Of a stretch of DNA of 64,000 nucleotides, positions 30,110 through 40,093 are shown piece by piece. Source of the stretch: Cribrihabitans marinus (lineage in GTDB: Bacteria > Pseudomonadota > Alphaproteobacteria > Rhodobacterales > Rhodobacteraceae); contig NZ_FNYD01000001.1 in assembly GCF_900109035.1 (NCBI RefSeq), positions 1 through 64,000 of the forward strand, in the 5' to 3' direction. The stretch's first letter is position 1; each line of letters begins with the position of its first letter. Under the pieces are notes generated by a model. It was given only the letters and a program-made list of their open reading frames with translations, was not told the DNA's origin and ran no database searches. Made by a program: the position numbers and the translations under genes.

Positions 30110-30313
30110 TCACGGCTCGATGTCGTCTTGAGAGCGCGAGTCCAGCCATTCGCTGACGTCGCTTTCCCTCCACCCGACGGCGCGAGCGCCAATCTTGATG
30201 GGCTGCGGGAAGTCGCCGTCCGCGATCATTTTGTAGATCGTGCTACGCGACAACCCGATGATGAGTTCAATGTCGCGGCGGCGAAGAATTTTCAAATTGC
30301 TGAGTTCTGTCAT
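30110..30313 (-). CDS. AlpA-family HTH regulator
   Basis: The 67-residue protein has the AlpA/MerR-like winged-helix pattern, RRRDIELIIGLSRSTIYKMI then GDFPQPIKIG and GWRESDVSEWL. AlpA proteins activate integrase or excisionase genes in P4-like elements. The ATG at 30313 follows GAAGG. It probably leads the AlpA-Toprim-DUF3987 transcript, though 147 bp separate it from the Toprim gene. Confidence 0.88.
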   Translation of the reverse strand: MTELSNLKILRRRDIELIIGLSRSTIYKMIADGDFPQPIKIGARAVGWRESDVSEWLDSRSQDDIEP

Positions 30314-30737
30314 TGCCTTCGGCCCCTTGTGCTGACAGGTCAGGGGCGAATGCAAACAAGCGCAAAGCTGTCGGCTCCATCGCCCCATTCCTGGGGTGGT
30401 GAAAAAGCCTCGAGCATCTTGCGCGAGCGGTGCCGGATCTATCCGGCCTAATTGGACTCTTACCGGAAGATATGAGGACCTACAAGAAAAATATCAACAT
30501 TTAGTCATCGAAGCCGGAAACCGACCCAAATGTAGATCAGGTCTTGGGCCTCCTCGTGCTATGGAGAGCGGTACAGAATGTGGCTTGGAGGCGGCGGGCC
30601 TATTGTCTCATTGCCTGAGAACCAGCACGTTGTTCCAGGTTTGAGCTTTCAGATATAGGAGGCAAAACTCGCAAAGAAGCGAGGACAGAGACGATCGGTG
30701 GCAATCTGAAGTCCGAAGTAGACGCGATACGAATGCC
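30314..30737. other. Non-coding stretch upstream of alpA
   Basis: About 420 bp with no supportable gene on either strand. It should contain the alpA promoter and the junction with the IS relic that follows. Confidence 0.5.
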
Positions 30738-30965
30738 ATGGCCTACAACCTGGCCACCTTCCTGCGCTGCATCGAACTGCCCGAGGCCATGGCCGACTTG
30801 TCGCTGACCAGCCTGCAACTCAAGCTGATCAAGTTCGGCGCCCGTGTCGTGCGTCACGCCCGCACCATCACCTTCCAGTTGGCCGAGGTGGCCGTCACCG
30901 GCCCGATGGTACGCGCCATCCTCGCTGCCATCCGCCGATCGCGAGCGCCACCGTCATGCGCATGA
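30738..30965 (+). pseudogene. IS1380-family transposase C-terminal relic
   Basis: The frame reads MAYNLATFLRCIELPEAMAD, then LSLTSLQLKLIKFGARVVRH and TITFQLAEVAVTGPMVRAIL. This matches the C-terminal end of IS1380-type transposases, where AYNLGNFLR, SLTSL..KLIKIGAKVV.H and FQ.AEVA follow one another. The catalytic part is missing and nothing upstream continues the frame, so it is a truncated remnant. Confidence 0.75.
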
Positions 30966-31225
30966 CTGCAATCTGGACCGAAACCGAACGAAACCGGCTC
31001 GACAGGTCTGCCCGCTGCGCTGAAAAACATCACCGTCGAGCCAGAACACGGCGGCTTCGCGGTCTGATCCGCTCTGTTCCAGCAGCCGGCCCGGCCGCAG
31101 GCGCCGCTCAGAACGGAAAAGGCTTGTCCAGCAGGCAAAATTCGGCGACTTTTACGTCAGCCAGCATGCCACTTGGGGAATGTAGGTTATGATCCCCCTA
31201 GGCTCCCAGCAATTTTTCTGCTGCC

Positions 31226-31564
31226 TCAAGCAGAAAGGCAGTTCTTTCTGATCTGCGACTGATGAATGACCTGTTGATGCCCCTTCAAGTTGGCAATCTG
31301 ATCTGCAACATTTCCTCCAGAGAGTGTGGAAACCGGCAAACCTAGGAAGATGACCCCGGCAGTATCATTTGCGCGAGCTTTGTTCTGTTGCTCTGCGGCT
31401 CTGGTGTAGGCCGCGTCCAAGCGGCGACCTTCCGCGTTGAGCTGACTGCAGGACCATCCATGATAAGTTGAGGGTGACACATAAGCAGCGGAGACAGCTT
31501 CTGGCTTTTGAGCGCACGCCGCAATAGGAACAAGTAGCCCCAAAACAACAACAAGCTTCTTCAT
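31226..31564 (-). CDS. Small putative lipoprotein
   Basis: The 112-residue protein has a lipoprotein signal peptide with lipobox IAAC (Cys17). The mature part contains CSQLNAEGRRLDAAYTRAAE and a VIFLGLPVSTLSGGNVADQI block, a pattern seen in many small proteobacterial lipoproteins of unknown role. An AGAGG ribosome site precedes the ATG. It is isolated inside the island. Base composition is lower in GC than the flanking core genes. Confidence 0.7.
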   Translation of the reverse strand: MKKLVVVLGLLVPIAACAQKPEAVSAAYVSPSTYHGWSCSQLNAEGRRLDAAYTRAAEQQNKARANDTAGVIFLGLPVSTLSGGNVADQIANLKGHQQVIHQSQIRKNCLSA

Positions 31565-31909
31565 ATTGACCTCTTTGACCGTCGGCGGATAATTGCCGAT
31601 GCCGAATTGAAATTTACTTCGCTAGGGTGTTCAACGGGTCAATTAGTCTTCCGGAACGGGTGTTGCTGTTTTGCACGGGATGCGACATTGAACCGCCCTG
31701 CATCAAACCGACAATTAACCTTCGGAAGAAGATACAAAATTCTTCAAACTGTCGATAATTGTGCACGGCCCCATTGGCCGGGACGCCGACTAGGAACCAT
31801 TCTCTGGTAAATCCAATCTGAAGGCTCGCGACTAGAGACCCTTCTATTGCAATACGCTAAAAGACCGGAAACTGTGCGCGGACGAGGAGTAGTCGAATCG
31901 CCGCCCGGA
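31565..31909. other. AT-richer gap upstream of hsdR
   Basis: About 345 bp between the divergent lipoprotein and hsdR genes, with no supportable ORF. It should hold the hsdRMS promoter; no clear consensus pair stands out. Confidence 0.5.
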
Positions 31910-34900
31910 ATGACCAGTCAGAATTTTGATCACCTCAAAGAGATCGATCCACCTTTGGCTGTTCTGGCATCCCACGCCGAGAGTTACTTCGTCGACGATG
32001 CCAACACCGCGTTGATCAAGACCCGGCAATTCGCGGAGCGCTTGACGCGGGTCATCGCGGAGAACACGGGTGCCGACGTCTCCGCTGAAGACACTCTCTC
32101 CGACATGCTTCGCAGCATCCGGCGAGATGACCTTGTGCCGCGCGAGATCCTGGACATCCTCCACCGGTTGCGCATCGACGGCAATGACGCAGTCCATGGA
32201 CACGATGGCGAGCGCCGCATCGCCTTCGAAGCGTTGAAGCTCTGCCACCGTCTTGGCGTATGGCTCCGCGCATCCACGACACGTCAACCTCGACTGACCA
32301 TACCGTTCGTGCCGCCTAGGCTAGCAGAGAACGACGCGAGCGATCTCAAAGCGCAGGTGTCGGCACTCAGGTCAGAATTGAAGGAACGGTCAGCAGAAGT
32401 AGCTCGCCTCGCAGATGAGGCAGAAAATGCGAGAAGCGCCGCACTGAATGCGGAGGACAGGGCCCGACTCGCCGAGGAAGAGCGCGCGATCTACGAGGAA
32501 TTGGCCGAGAACGCTGAAAGGCGGGCTGTAAGCCCAGTCGAGCGCGCGGCGGCAAAGACATTTATCAAAGCCGCCTTCGCCTCGGCAAAGGACATGGACT
32601 TCGACGAAGCGGACACCCGACTCCTAGTGGACGAACAGCTCCGCCAATCGGGGTGGGATGTCGACAGTGCAACGCTGCGCCACTCCAAGGGAACCAGGCC
32701 GGAAAGGAACCGGAACATGGCCATTGCCGAATGGCCGACATCCTCGGGACCTGCAGACTACGCGCTTTTCACCGGTCGGACACTGGTCGGCGTCGTGGAG
32801 GCGAAGCGCAAACGCAAGAACGTGATGTCGGCGCTTGACGCTCAGGCGACGCGATACTCTCGCGATATTGAACCGGACGATAGCTTTGACATTGCAGGAG
32901 GCCCGTGGGGCCAGCACAAGGCGCCCTTCATCTTCGCTACGAACGGCCGAAGCTACTATCCGGCCATGGCAACGCAGAGCGGGATCTGGTTCCGCGACAC
33001 GCGCGACGAAACGAATGCCTCTCGCGCCCTGGAAGGGTGGTTCACTCCCAAGGGTCTCATCGAAAGGCTCGAGGTCGATCGTCGAGCCGCGGAAAAGGAA
33101 TTGGACGACAAACCGTTCAATTTCGGCTTCGACCTGCGCCCCTATCAGAAGAACGCGATCAAAGCTGTCGAGAAAGGTGTTTCCGAAGGTCAGCGGGAAA
33201 TGCTCATCGCGATGGCCACCGGCACCGGTAAGACGAAGCTGGCGATAGCCATGATCTACCGTCTCCTGGAAGCCAAGCGCTTCCTGCGGGTCTGCTTCGT
33301 GGTGGACCGTAGCGCCCTCGGTGAGCAAGCCGAAAGCGCCTTTGAGACCACCCGAATGGTGGGCGCAAAAACCTTCGCTGAGATCTTCGGGCTCCGGGGG
33401 CTCGACGCCCAGGAAATCGACCGAGACGCCAAGATACACATCTGCACCGTGCAGAGCCTTGTGAAGCGCGTGCTCGAGCGCGAACCTGGAGAGAGGCCCC
33501 CGGTTGACCAATATGACCTGATCCTGATTGACGAATGCCACAGGGGCTATTTACTCGACCGTGAGATGAGCGAGGCCGAGACGACGTTTCGCGATCAGAA
33601 CGACTACGTGTCGAAGTATCGCCGCGTGGTCGAGTATTTCGACTCAGTGAAGGTGGGTCTTACGGCAACCCCGGCGCTGCACACTGCACAGATCTTTGGT
33701 GATCCGATCTACCGGTACAGCTACAGGGAGGCAGTGATCGACGGCTGGTTGATCGATCATGATCCACCGCACCTGATCAAGACAGCGCTCAGCGAGGCAG
33801 GCATCACGATCGAGGCGGGCGAAACCATCGACGTGCTCGACCCCCGCACCGGCGAGATCGACACCGCCACGCTCCCGGATCAACTGGACTTCACGGTCGA
33901 GCACTTCAATCGACGCGTCCGGGCACCGAAGTTCAACCAGGTCGTAGCCGCAGAGATTGCGCGCCGGATCGACATCATGTCGCCCGATGCCGGCAAGACG
34001 CTGGTCTTCGCCACGTCCGACGATCACGCCGATGAGGTCGTTCAGTATCTGCGCCAGGCCTACCGGGACGAGGGTCTGGAGATCCGAGAAGACATGATCC
34101 AGAAGATCACCGGCTCGGTCGACAAGCCGGGCCAGCTGATCCTAAAATACAAGAACGAGGCCGACCCCAGGATCGCTGTGACGGTCGATCTGCTGACCAC
34201 GGGCATCGACGTCCCCGCGATCACCAATCTGGTGTTTCTCCGCCGGGTAAATTCCCGGATCCTTTATGACCAGATGATCGGCCGGGCGACCCGCAAATGC
34301 GACGAGATCGGCAAGGAGGCCTTCCAGATCTACGATGCGGTGGATCTCTACCCGAACCTCCAGGCCATGACCGAGATGCGCCCGGTCGTGGTCGATCCGA
34401 AGGTGTCCTTCGAAACCCTTTTCGACGGTTTCGAGAACGCTGGCGACGCCTCCCACCAGGAGGAAATCCTCGACCAGATCATCGTGAAGCTGTCTCGCAA
34501 GGTCAGAAAGATGAATGCCGAGATCCGGGAGCAATACACAGCCCAGGCCGGTGAGACGCCCGAACAGACGCTGGAGCGCTTCCGCGGCGGCCCCGCGCCC
34601 GAAGTCCGTCAATGGACCCAGTCTCGCCCGGGGCTGGGCAAGTTCTTCGACTTCAAGGGTGACCGAGGTGCCCCGCCGATCATCCCGATCTACACCGGCG
34701 ATGACACCGTCACCGGCGTCACGCGCGGTTACGGCGAGGGCGTCCGCCCCGCCGACTTCATCGATGCCTTCGAGACATTCGTCCGCAACAATGCCAACAA
34801 GATCGACGCCCTGAACCTCGTCGTCACGCGCCCCCGCGACCTGACCCGCGAGAGCCTGCGTGATCTCCGCCTGGCCCTCGATGCACGCCACTTCACCGAA

Positions 34901-35251
34901 AGCGCCCTGCGCACCGCTTGGCGGGATCGCACGAACGAGGACATCGCCGCCTCCATCATCGGTTTCATCCGCCAGGCCGCCCTGGGCGACCCACTGGTCC
35001 CCTATGCCGATCGCGTCGATGCGGCCATCAGGAAGGTTGCATCGGCTCACGATCTCGACGACGTTCAGCGACGCTGGCTCGATCGGATCGGAGACGAGAT
35101 GAAGAGTCAGGTTGTCATCGATCGACAGGCCTTCGATGACCCGCCCTTCGCGCAGCAGGGTGGCTACAGACGCCTCAACAAGATCTTCGGGGGTGAGCTC
35201 GACGCCATCCTCGAAGAGATAAGAACCGAGACATGGGAGCCCGCCGCATGA
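31910..35251 (+). CDS. hsdR: Type I restriction endonuclease subunit R
   Basis: The 1113-residue motor/nuclease subunit has, in order, a DUF4145-like N-terminus (about 1-100), a coiled-coil (about 145-200), the PD-(D/E)xK nuclease (GPADYALF near 282, VGVVEAKRKRK near 297), an SF2 translocase with Walker A ATGTGKT near 437, DECH near 541, GLTATP near 582 and QMIGRATRKC near 790, and an EcoEI-type C-terminal domain. It cleaves unmethylated DNA after translocation. The ATG at 31910 is preferred to a TTG at 31847. Gene order R-M-S, with ATGA overlaps. Confidence 0.95.
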   Translation: MTSQNFDHLKEIDPPLAVLASHAESYFVDDANTALIKTRQFAERLTRVIAENTGADVSAEDTLSDMLRSIRRDDLVPREILDILHRLRIDGNDAVHGHDGERRIAFEALKLCHRLGVWLRASTTRQPRLTIPFVPPRLAENDASDLKAQVSALRSELKERSAEVARLADEAENARSAALNAEDRARLAEEERAIYEELAENAERRAVSPVERAAAKTFIKAAFASAKDMDFDEADTRLLVDEQLRQSGWDVDSATLRHSKGTRPERNRNMAIAEWPTSSGPADYALFTGRTLVGVVEAKRKRKNVMSALDAQATRYSRDIEPDDSFDIAGGPWGQHKAPFIFATNGRSYYPAMATQSGIWFRDTRDETNASRALEGWFTPKGLIERLEVDRRAAEKELDDKPFNFGFDLRPYQKNAIKAVEKGVSEGQREMLIAMATGTGKTKLAIAMIYRLLEAKRFLRVCFVVDRSALGEQAESAFETTRMVGAKTFAEIFGLRGLDAQEIDRDAKIHICTVQSLVKRVLEREPGERPPVDQYDLILIDECHRGYLLDREMSEAETTFRDQNDYVSKYRRVVEYFDSVKVGLTATPALHTAQIFGDPIYRYSYREAVIDGWLIDHDPPHLIKTALSEAGITIEAGETIDVLDPRTGEIDTATLPDQLDFTVEHFNRRVRAPKFNQVVAAEIARRIDIMSPDAGKTLVFATSDDHADEVVQYLRQAYRDEGLEIREDMIQKITGSVDKPGQLILKYKNEADPRIAVTVDLLTTGIDVPAITNLVFLRRVNSRILYDQMIGRATRKCDEIGKEAFQIYDAVDLYPNLQAMTEMRPVVVDPKVSFETLFDGFENAGDASHQEEILDQIIVKLSRKVRKMNAEIREQYTAQAGETPEQTLERFRGGPAPEVRQWTQSRPGLGKFFDFKGDRGAPPIIPIYTGDDTVTGVTRGYGEGVRPADFIDAFETFVRNNANKIDALNLVVTRPRDLTRESLRDLRLALDARHFTESALRTAWRDRTNEDIAASIIGFIRQAALGDPLVPYADRVDAAIRKVASAHDLDDVQRRWLDRIGDEMKSQVVIDRQAFDDPPFAQQGGYRRLNKIFGGELDAILEEIRTETWEPAA

Positions 35252-36753
35252 GCGCCACGCAGGACATCGTCGCCAAGCTCTGGAAACTCTGTGACGTCCT
35301 CCGCGACGACGGGGTGACTTACTCCGAATATGTCACCGAGCTGACCTTTCTTCTCTTCCTCAAGATGATGGCCGAGACCGGGCAGGAGCGCCGCATCCCC
35401 GCGGAATACCGATGGGACACACTCGCAAGGCGGGAGGGGCTCGACCAGCTCTCCCACTACAAGCACCTTCTAACCTCCCTGGGTGACCCAGAGGAAAAAG
35501 ACTCCGACGGCAAGCCCAAGGCCGCCAAGGATCCGCTCGTCCTTGCGATCTTCGAGAATGCCCAGACCCGCCTCCGCAAGCCCGCCAACCTGAAAAGCCT
35601 CACCACCGCCATCGACGACCTCGACTGGTTCGATGCGCGCGAGGAGGGCCTTGGCGACCTCTACGAGGGCCTCCTCCAGAAGAACGCCGAGGACAAGAAA
35701 TCCGGCGCCGGCCAGTATTTCACGCCGCGCCCGCTGATCGACAGCATCATCCGCCTGACCAAGCCCCAGCTGGGCGAGCGCATCCAGGACCCGGCGGCCG
35801 GCACCGGCGGCTTCATCGTCGCCGCGCATCGGCGCATCTACGAGGAGAACAACGAGCTCTACGGCCTGCCCGACGGCGCGGCCGAGAAGCAGATTCGCGA
35901 CTGCTACACCCTCTCGGAGCTGGTCCCGGATACGCACCGCCTCTGCCTCATGAACATCATGCTCCACGGCATCGAGGGCGACGCGCAGTCCATGGACACG
36001 TTGACCGACGAGGGCGCCCACCTGCCCAAGGCCGACCTCATCCTCTCCAACCCGCCCTTCGGCACCAAGAAGGGCGGCGGGCGGCCGCAACGGGGCGACT
36101 TCTCGACCACCGCCGGCACCTCGAACAAGCAGCTGGCTTTCGTCGAGCACATCATCCGCGGCCTCGCCCCGGGGGGGCGTGCCGCAGTGGTCGTGCCCGA
36201 TAACGTGCTTTTCGAGGACGGCACAGGCCGCGCCTTGCGTCAGATGCTGATGAACTGGTGCGACCTGCACACCATCCTGCGCCTGCCCACAGGCATTTTC
36301 TATGCCCAGGGGGTCAAGACCAACGTCATCTTCTTCACCCGCAATGCAGACCGCAGTGAGAGCGGCGGGACAGAGGTCGTCTGGGTCTACGACATGCGCT
36401 CAGGCGCGCCCTCCTACGGCAAGACGCGGCCCCTGCGGGCCGAGGACTTCGCGGAGTTCGAGGCAGCCTTCGGGGACGATCCCCATGGCCGCGCCGAGCG
36501 GCAGGACCAGTGCGAGGAATGCCGGTTCCGCCGCTTCACTCGCGAGGACATCGCCGCGCGCGGGGACAACCTCGACATCTCCTGGCTGCGCGATGGCGAG
36601 GAAGAGGCCGAGGACGGCCTGACCGACCCAGACGACATCACGGCAGCCATCCTCGGCCACCTGCGCGAAGCCACGCGCGAGATCGAGGCGCTGGTGCTGG
36701 AACTGGACGGCGAAGAAGAGGACCCGACCCCGGCGGCAGTGGCAGCGGAATGA
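35248..36753 (+). CDS. hsdM: Type I restriction-modification subunit M (N6-adenine methyltransferase)
   Basis: The 501-residue protein has the HsdM N-terminal helical domain, then FTPR (158-161), the SAM-binding DPAAGTGGF (181-189) and the catalytic NPPF motif (268-271). It methylates adenine in the recognition sequence and with HsdS forms the methylase. It overlaps hsdR and hsdS by ATGA on both sides. All key residues are present, so the system is probably active. Confidence 0.97.
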   Translation: MSATQDIVAKLWKLCDVLRDDGVTYSEYVTELTFLLFLKMMAETGQERRIPAEYRWDTLARREGLDQLSHYKHLLTSLGDPEEKDSDGKPKAAKDPLVLAIFENAQTRLRKPANLKSLTTAIDDLDWFDAREEGLGDLYEGLLQKNAEDKKSGAGQYFTPRPLIDSIIRLTKPQLGERIQDPAAGTGGFIVAAHRRIYEENNELYGLPDGAAEKQIRDCYTLSELVPDTHRLCLMNIMLHGIEGDAQSMDTLTDEGAHLPKADLILSNPPFGTKKGGGRPQRGDFSTTAGTSNKQLAFVEHIIRGLAPGGRAAVVVPDNVLFEDGTGRALRQMLMNWCDLHTILRLPTGIFYAQGVKTNVIFFTRNADRSESGGTEVVWVYDMRSGAPSYGKTRPLRAEDFAEFEAAFGDDPHGRAERQDQCEECRFRRFTREDIAARGDNLDISWLRDGEEEAEDGLTDPDDITAAILGHLREATREIEALVLELDGEEEDPTPAAVAAE

Positions 36754-38234
36754 GCTTTTTGGAAAATGTAGCCGATCTCGTTCAACGCTCGGAGTCGGAC
36801 CTTGTGAAAAAGGCCGAGATATGGCCGCGCGTTCCAATAGGTGATTTCGTCGAGGTATTGAACGGATTTCCCTTCAAGTCTGGGCAGTTCAGCGATGCCG
36901 ATGGAGCACCCATCATCCGTATCCGTGATGTGACTGCCGGACATACCAAGACCTACTATCGAGGTGAGATTCCAGAGGGATATTGGGTCCGCGAAGGTGA
37001 TCTGGTCGTTGGCATGGACGGTGATTTCAATTCGCGGGTATGGCAGTCATCAGCAGGGCTGCTGAACCAGCGTGTCTGCAAACTTTCTCCCAACCCCGCG
37101 GTGATGGAGGTGCAGTTCCTCGCCCAAATTTTGCCGGGTTACCTCCGCTTGATCAACGAAGCTACCCCGTCCGTCACCGTGAAACACCTCTCGTCGAAGA
37201 CGCTCAAGGAAACCCCGGTCCCTGTCCCCCCACTCCCCGAGCAGCGGCGGATCGTGGCGAAGCTGGACCGGCTCTCGGAGCGCTCGGCCGCCGCGCGCGA
37301 CCACCTCGCCCGCACCATCAAACTCGCCACCCGCGCCAAGCAGGCAGCCCTCCAGGCTGCGTTCCAGGGGCGTCTGACCGAGAAATGGCGGGCCAGGCAC
37401 CTGGACAGGGAAGCCGCGACAGACCTCGTCACGCGCACGCCGGAGCCAGAGCAAAGCCGGGGCGGCCGCGGGGCCACCACCGATGTCGTCGAGGGCGTTG
37501 GCGGCATCGCCGTGAACGATCCCGGCACGTCGCTGCCAGATGGCTGGGCATGGGTCAGCCTTCGGCGCCTCGCCCGCCAGGAAACCGGACATACTCCGAG
37601 CCGAAGGCACCCTGAGTGGTGGGGCGGTGATGTTCCATGGATCGGCATCAAGGACGCCAACATTCACCACGGGCGGATCATTCACGAGACCCTTCAGACG
37701 ACCAACGAAGACGGGCTTGCGAACTCCTCAGCGCGGCTCCTGCCAGAAGGCACCGTGTGCCTCTCGAGAACGGCCTCGGTCGGTTACGTCACCATGATGG
37801 GGCGCCCCATGGCCACCAGCCAGGACTTCGCAACCTGGACCTGTTCCGAGGCGCTTGATCCAGCGTATCTCATGTATGCCCTCATGTCGGAGGGCGAAGA
37901 CATCCGGCGCTTCGGCGAAGGCTCGACGCATACCACGATCTATTTCCCCGAGATCCGCGCCTTCCACATCAAGCTGGCGCCACTGGAGGAGCAGAAGGAG
38001 ATCGTCAGAAAGGTCCGCACGGCCTTCGCCCGCATCGACCGGATGACCGTGGACGCCAGCCGCGCCGCCCATCTCCTCGACCGGCTCGACGAGCGCCTGC
38101 TGGCCAAGGCCATCCGCGGAGAGCTCGTCCCCCAAAACCCCGACGACGAACCCGCCGAAGCCCTCCTCACCCGCATCCGCGAAGCCCGCGCCGCCGCCCC
38201 GAAGGCGAAGCGGGGAAGAAGAAAGGCCAGATGA
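36750..38234 (+). CDS. hsdS: Type I restriction-modification specificity subunit S
   Basis: The 494-residue protein has two target-recognition domains, roughly 25-165 and 275-430, each followed by a conserved helical spacer containing PVPPLPEQRRIVAKLDRLSE near 160 and APLEEQKEIVRKVRTAF near 410. The two TRDs would define a bipartite DNA target, which cannot be read from sequence. Neither half is truncated. Confidence 0.95.
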   Translation: MSFLENVADLVQRSESDLVKKAEIWPRVPIGDFVEVLNGFPFKSGQFSDADGAPIIRIRDVTAGHTKTYYRGEIPEGYWVREGDLVVGMDGDFNSRVWQSSAGLLNQRVCKLSPNPAVMEVQFLAQILPGYLRLINEATPSVTVKHLSSKTLKETPVPVPPLPEQRRIVAKLDRLSERSAAARDHLARTIKLATRAKQAALQAAFQGRLTEKWRARHLDREAATDLVTRTPEPEQSRGGRGATTDVVEGVGGIAVNDPGTSLPDGWAWVSLRRLARQETGHTPSRRHPEWWGGDVPWIGIKDANIHHGRIIHETLQTTNEDGLANSSARLLPEGTVCLSRTASVGYVTMMGRPMATSQDFATWTCSEALDPAYLMYALMSEGEDIRRFGEGSTHTTIYFPEIRAFHIKLAPLEEQKEIVRKVRTAFARIDRMTVDASRAAHLLDRLDERLLAKAIRGELVPQNPDDEPAEALLTRIREARAAAPKAKRGRRKAR

Positions 38235-38235
38235 C

Positions 38236-38625
38236 ATGAACAAGAGATTCAGCGAAGCTCTCGCCCCTCTAGCCGCTCGCATGCCGAGGGCCGTGAAGGA
38301 CATAGAAATCCTGCGGGTAGCAGCCCAGCTCGATGGCGAGAACTATGAGGCGGCGATGGACAGCGCTCGGCGCGAGGTGCTCGGTTGGGCCAAGAACCGC
38401 GCAGGCGGTCCACTTCCCCCCGAGGCCTGGCAACTTCAGGAGTTCGATCTCCCGCGCGGCGGCAGGAACAGCTCTGCTGTGCGCATTTCGAATGACGAGA
38501 TGGACCTCTGGGCGCTCCGTGCAGAGGATCCGGATCGAAACGTGGCTGACCGAGCAGGCAAGTTGCGCTGCCCTTCTCCTCGACCGCCTCGAGAAGTGGC
38601 GTCGGACTTGGGCCTTCCGCAGTGA
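38236..38625 (+). CDS. Hypothetical protein, probably truncated or frameshifted
   Basis: This 129-residue ORF begins 1 bp after the hsdS stop. The first two thirds look protein-like (RMPRAVKDIEILRVAAQLDG, then GGRNSSAVRISNDEMDLWAL), but from about residue 105 the frame becomes Pro/Arg-rich and stops. In the +1 frame from about 38536 the DNA reads ETWLTEQASCAALLLDRLEK and continues, suggesting a frameshift or junction. I do not know its function; I recall similar N-termini in other proteobacterial proteins. Confidence 0.5.
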   Translation: MNKRFSEALAPLAARMPRAVKDIEILRVAAQLDGENYEAAMDSARREVLGWAKNRAGGPLPPEAWQLQEFDLPRGGRNSSAVRISNDEMDLWALRAEDPDRNVADRAGKLRCPSPRPPREVASDLGLPQ

Positions 38626-38785
38626 TCTCGTTACCCAGGGCCTCAAGGACGAAACCGCCGAAACCGGGCTGAAAGAAGCCATGATGGAAGTGGCCTCACC
38701 TGACAACAATTTACAACAATACAATCGCTCCAACATGAGCCGAAGAACGCAGATTTGCTCCTCGGAGGTCAGATTGGGATCGGAT

Positions 38786-40093
38786 TCAGAACGCCGCTAC
38801 TTTGACAACGTTGTCCGGCCTCGCGGCCTCGCCCCGCAGGAAGGATGCCCAAGCCGTCATCATGTCGCGCCGCCGGTCAAGCATGTCGCTGCGCTGATAG
38901 GCGCGCTCCACCTCTGAGCCAATGAAGTGGGCAAGCGCGATTTCGGCCATGTCGCGGGGATAGCCCCGTTCCGCCGCCCATTGCCGGAAAGATGAGCGCA
39001 ACCCGTGTGGCACGGCGGGGCGTTTGCTTGCCGGGTCGAGATACCCCTCATTGCCCTGCTTCTCCTGGGCGGCCTGCATTCGGCGCATGACGGCGGAAAT
39101 ACTCATATCCGACAGCACCCCGCCACGCGGGGCAAAGAAGACATTAGGTGAGCCGTTTAGGCGCGGCAGCGACGCCAGTAGGGCAACCGCCTCTGGCGTT
39201 AGCGGCACTCTATGTGGCCTCCCGTTCTTCATGCGCGATGCCGAGATGGTCCAGACTGCGCGTGTAGCGGATGTAGCAGGAGTAGCAGAGGTCCCGGTGT
39301 CAATTTCGTCCCAGGTCATGCCGCGAACCTCACCAGACCGTGCGGCGGTCAGTGCCAGAAACTCGAGCGCACGCGCGGCCATGCCGTCACGCTGGCCAAG
39401 ATCGACCCACCAGCGCGACACGTCGGCAAGCGCGAGTGCCGGTTGATTGTTGCCCTTTGCAACCTTCGCTGGCTTGGGCAGGATCTCTGACAGGTTGCCC
39501 TTCCAGCGGGCCGGATTGTCGCCAGAGCGATGCCCCGCAACGGTCGCCCATGAAAGAACGCTTTCAATTCGGCCGCGAAGGCGTGACGCGGTTTCAGTCT
39601 TTTCCATCCAAATGGGGTCCAGGACACGCAGCACGTCTTGAACCATGATTTCCGAAACGAGCTTTTGCCCCAGTACCGGAGCGGCGTAGGTGTCGAGTGT
39701 CGAGCGCCATTGCTTCCGGTGTTTTTCGTTTCTGAACTCTGACAGCTTCGCGGAAAGGCACTTGTCCACGGCGTCCGAGAACGTCATGCCCTCACGGGCC
39801 TTGCGCTTGTCAGCGAGTGGGTCACCCCCAAGCATGGCCTTGCCCCGGTTTTCCAACGCCTGCTTGCGCGCTGCAGCCAGCGACACTGCGGGCGGGCTTC
39901 CCAGACCGATTTCACACCTTTTGCCGCGGATAGTGATGCGCTGCACCCATTGCTTCGCGCCGTTCTTCGCGACGCGCAGCATCAACCCCTGCCCATCAAA
40001 GTATTTCCCGGGTTTCGTTACTATATCCACGAATCGTGCTGATAGCGGCCGTGTCGGTCTTCTACAACTCTCTTGCACCATCTCATCCCCCAT
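38786..40093 (-). CDS. P4-type tyrosine integrase
   Basis: The 435-residue recombinase has an N-terminal DUF4102 arm-binding domain (about 13-95), a core-binding SAM-like domain (100-200) and the catalytic domain with R252 (LTAARSGEVRG), H363-x-x-R366 (HGLRSSFR), H389 and nucleophile Y399 (ERAYQRSD). A short Ala/Thr/Ser insert, ATPATSAT, sits after the first catalytic motif. The ATG at 40093 has a GGGGGAT ribosome site; GTG at 40105 and ATG at 40081 are alternatives. It lies 131 bp inside attR, the tRNA-distal end, and reads inward. Confidence 0.92.
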   Translation of the reverse strand: MGDEMVQESCRRPTRPLSARFVDIVTKPGKYFDGQGLMLRVAKNGAKQWVQRITIRGKRCEIGLGSPPAVSLAAARKQALENRGKAMLGGDPLADKRKAREGMTFSDAVDKCLSAKLSEFRNEKHRKQWRSTLDTYAAPVLGQKLVSEIMVQDVLRVLDPIWMEKTETASRLRGRIESVLSWATVAGHRSGDNPARWKGNLSEILPKPAKVAKGNNQPALALADVSRWWVDLGQRDGMAARALEFLALTAARSGEVRGMTWDEIDTGTSATPATSATRAVWTISASRMKNGRPHRVPLTPEAVALLASLPRLNGSPNVFFAPRGGVLSDMSISAVMRRMQAAQEKQGNEGYLDPASKRPAVPHGLRSSFRQWAAERGYPRDMAEIALAHFIGSEVERAYQRSDMLDRRRDMMTAWASFLRGEAARPDNVVKVAAF

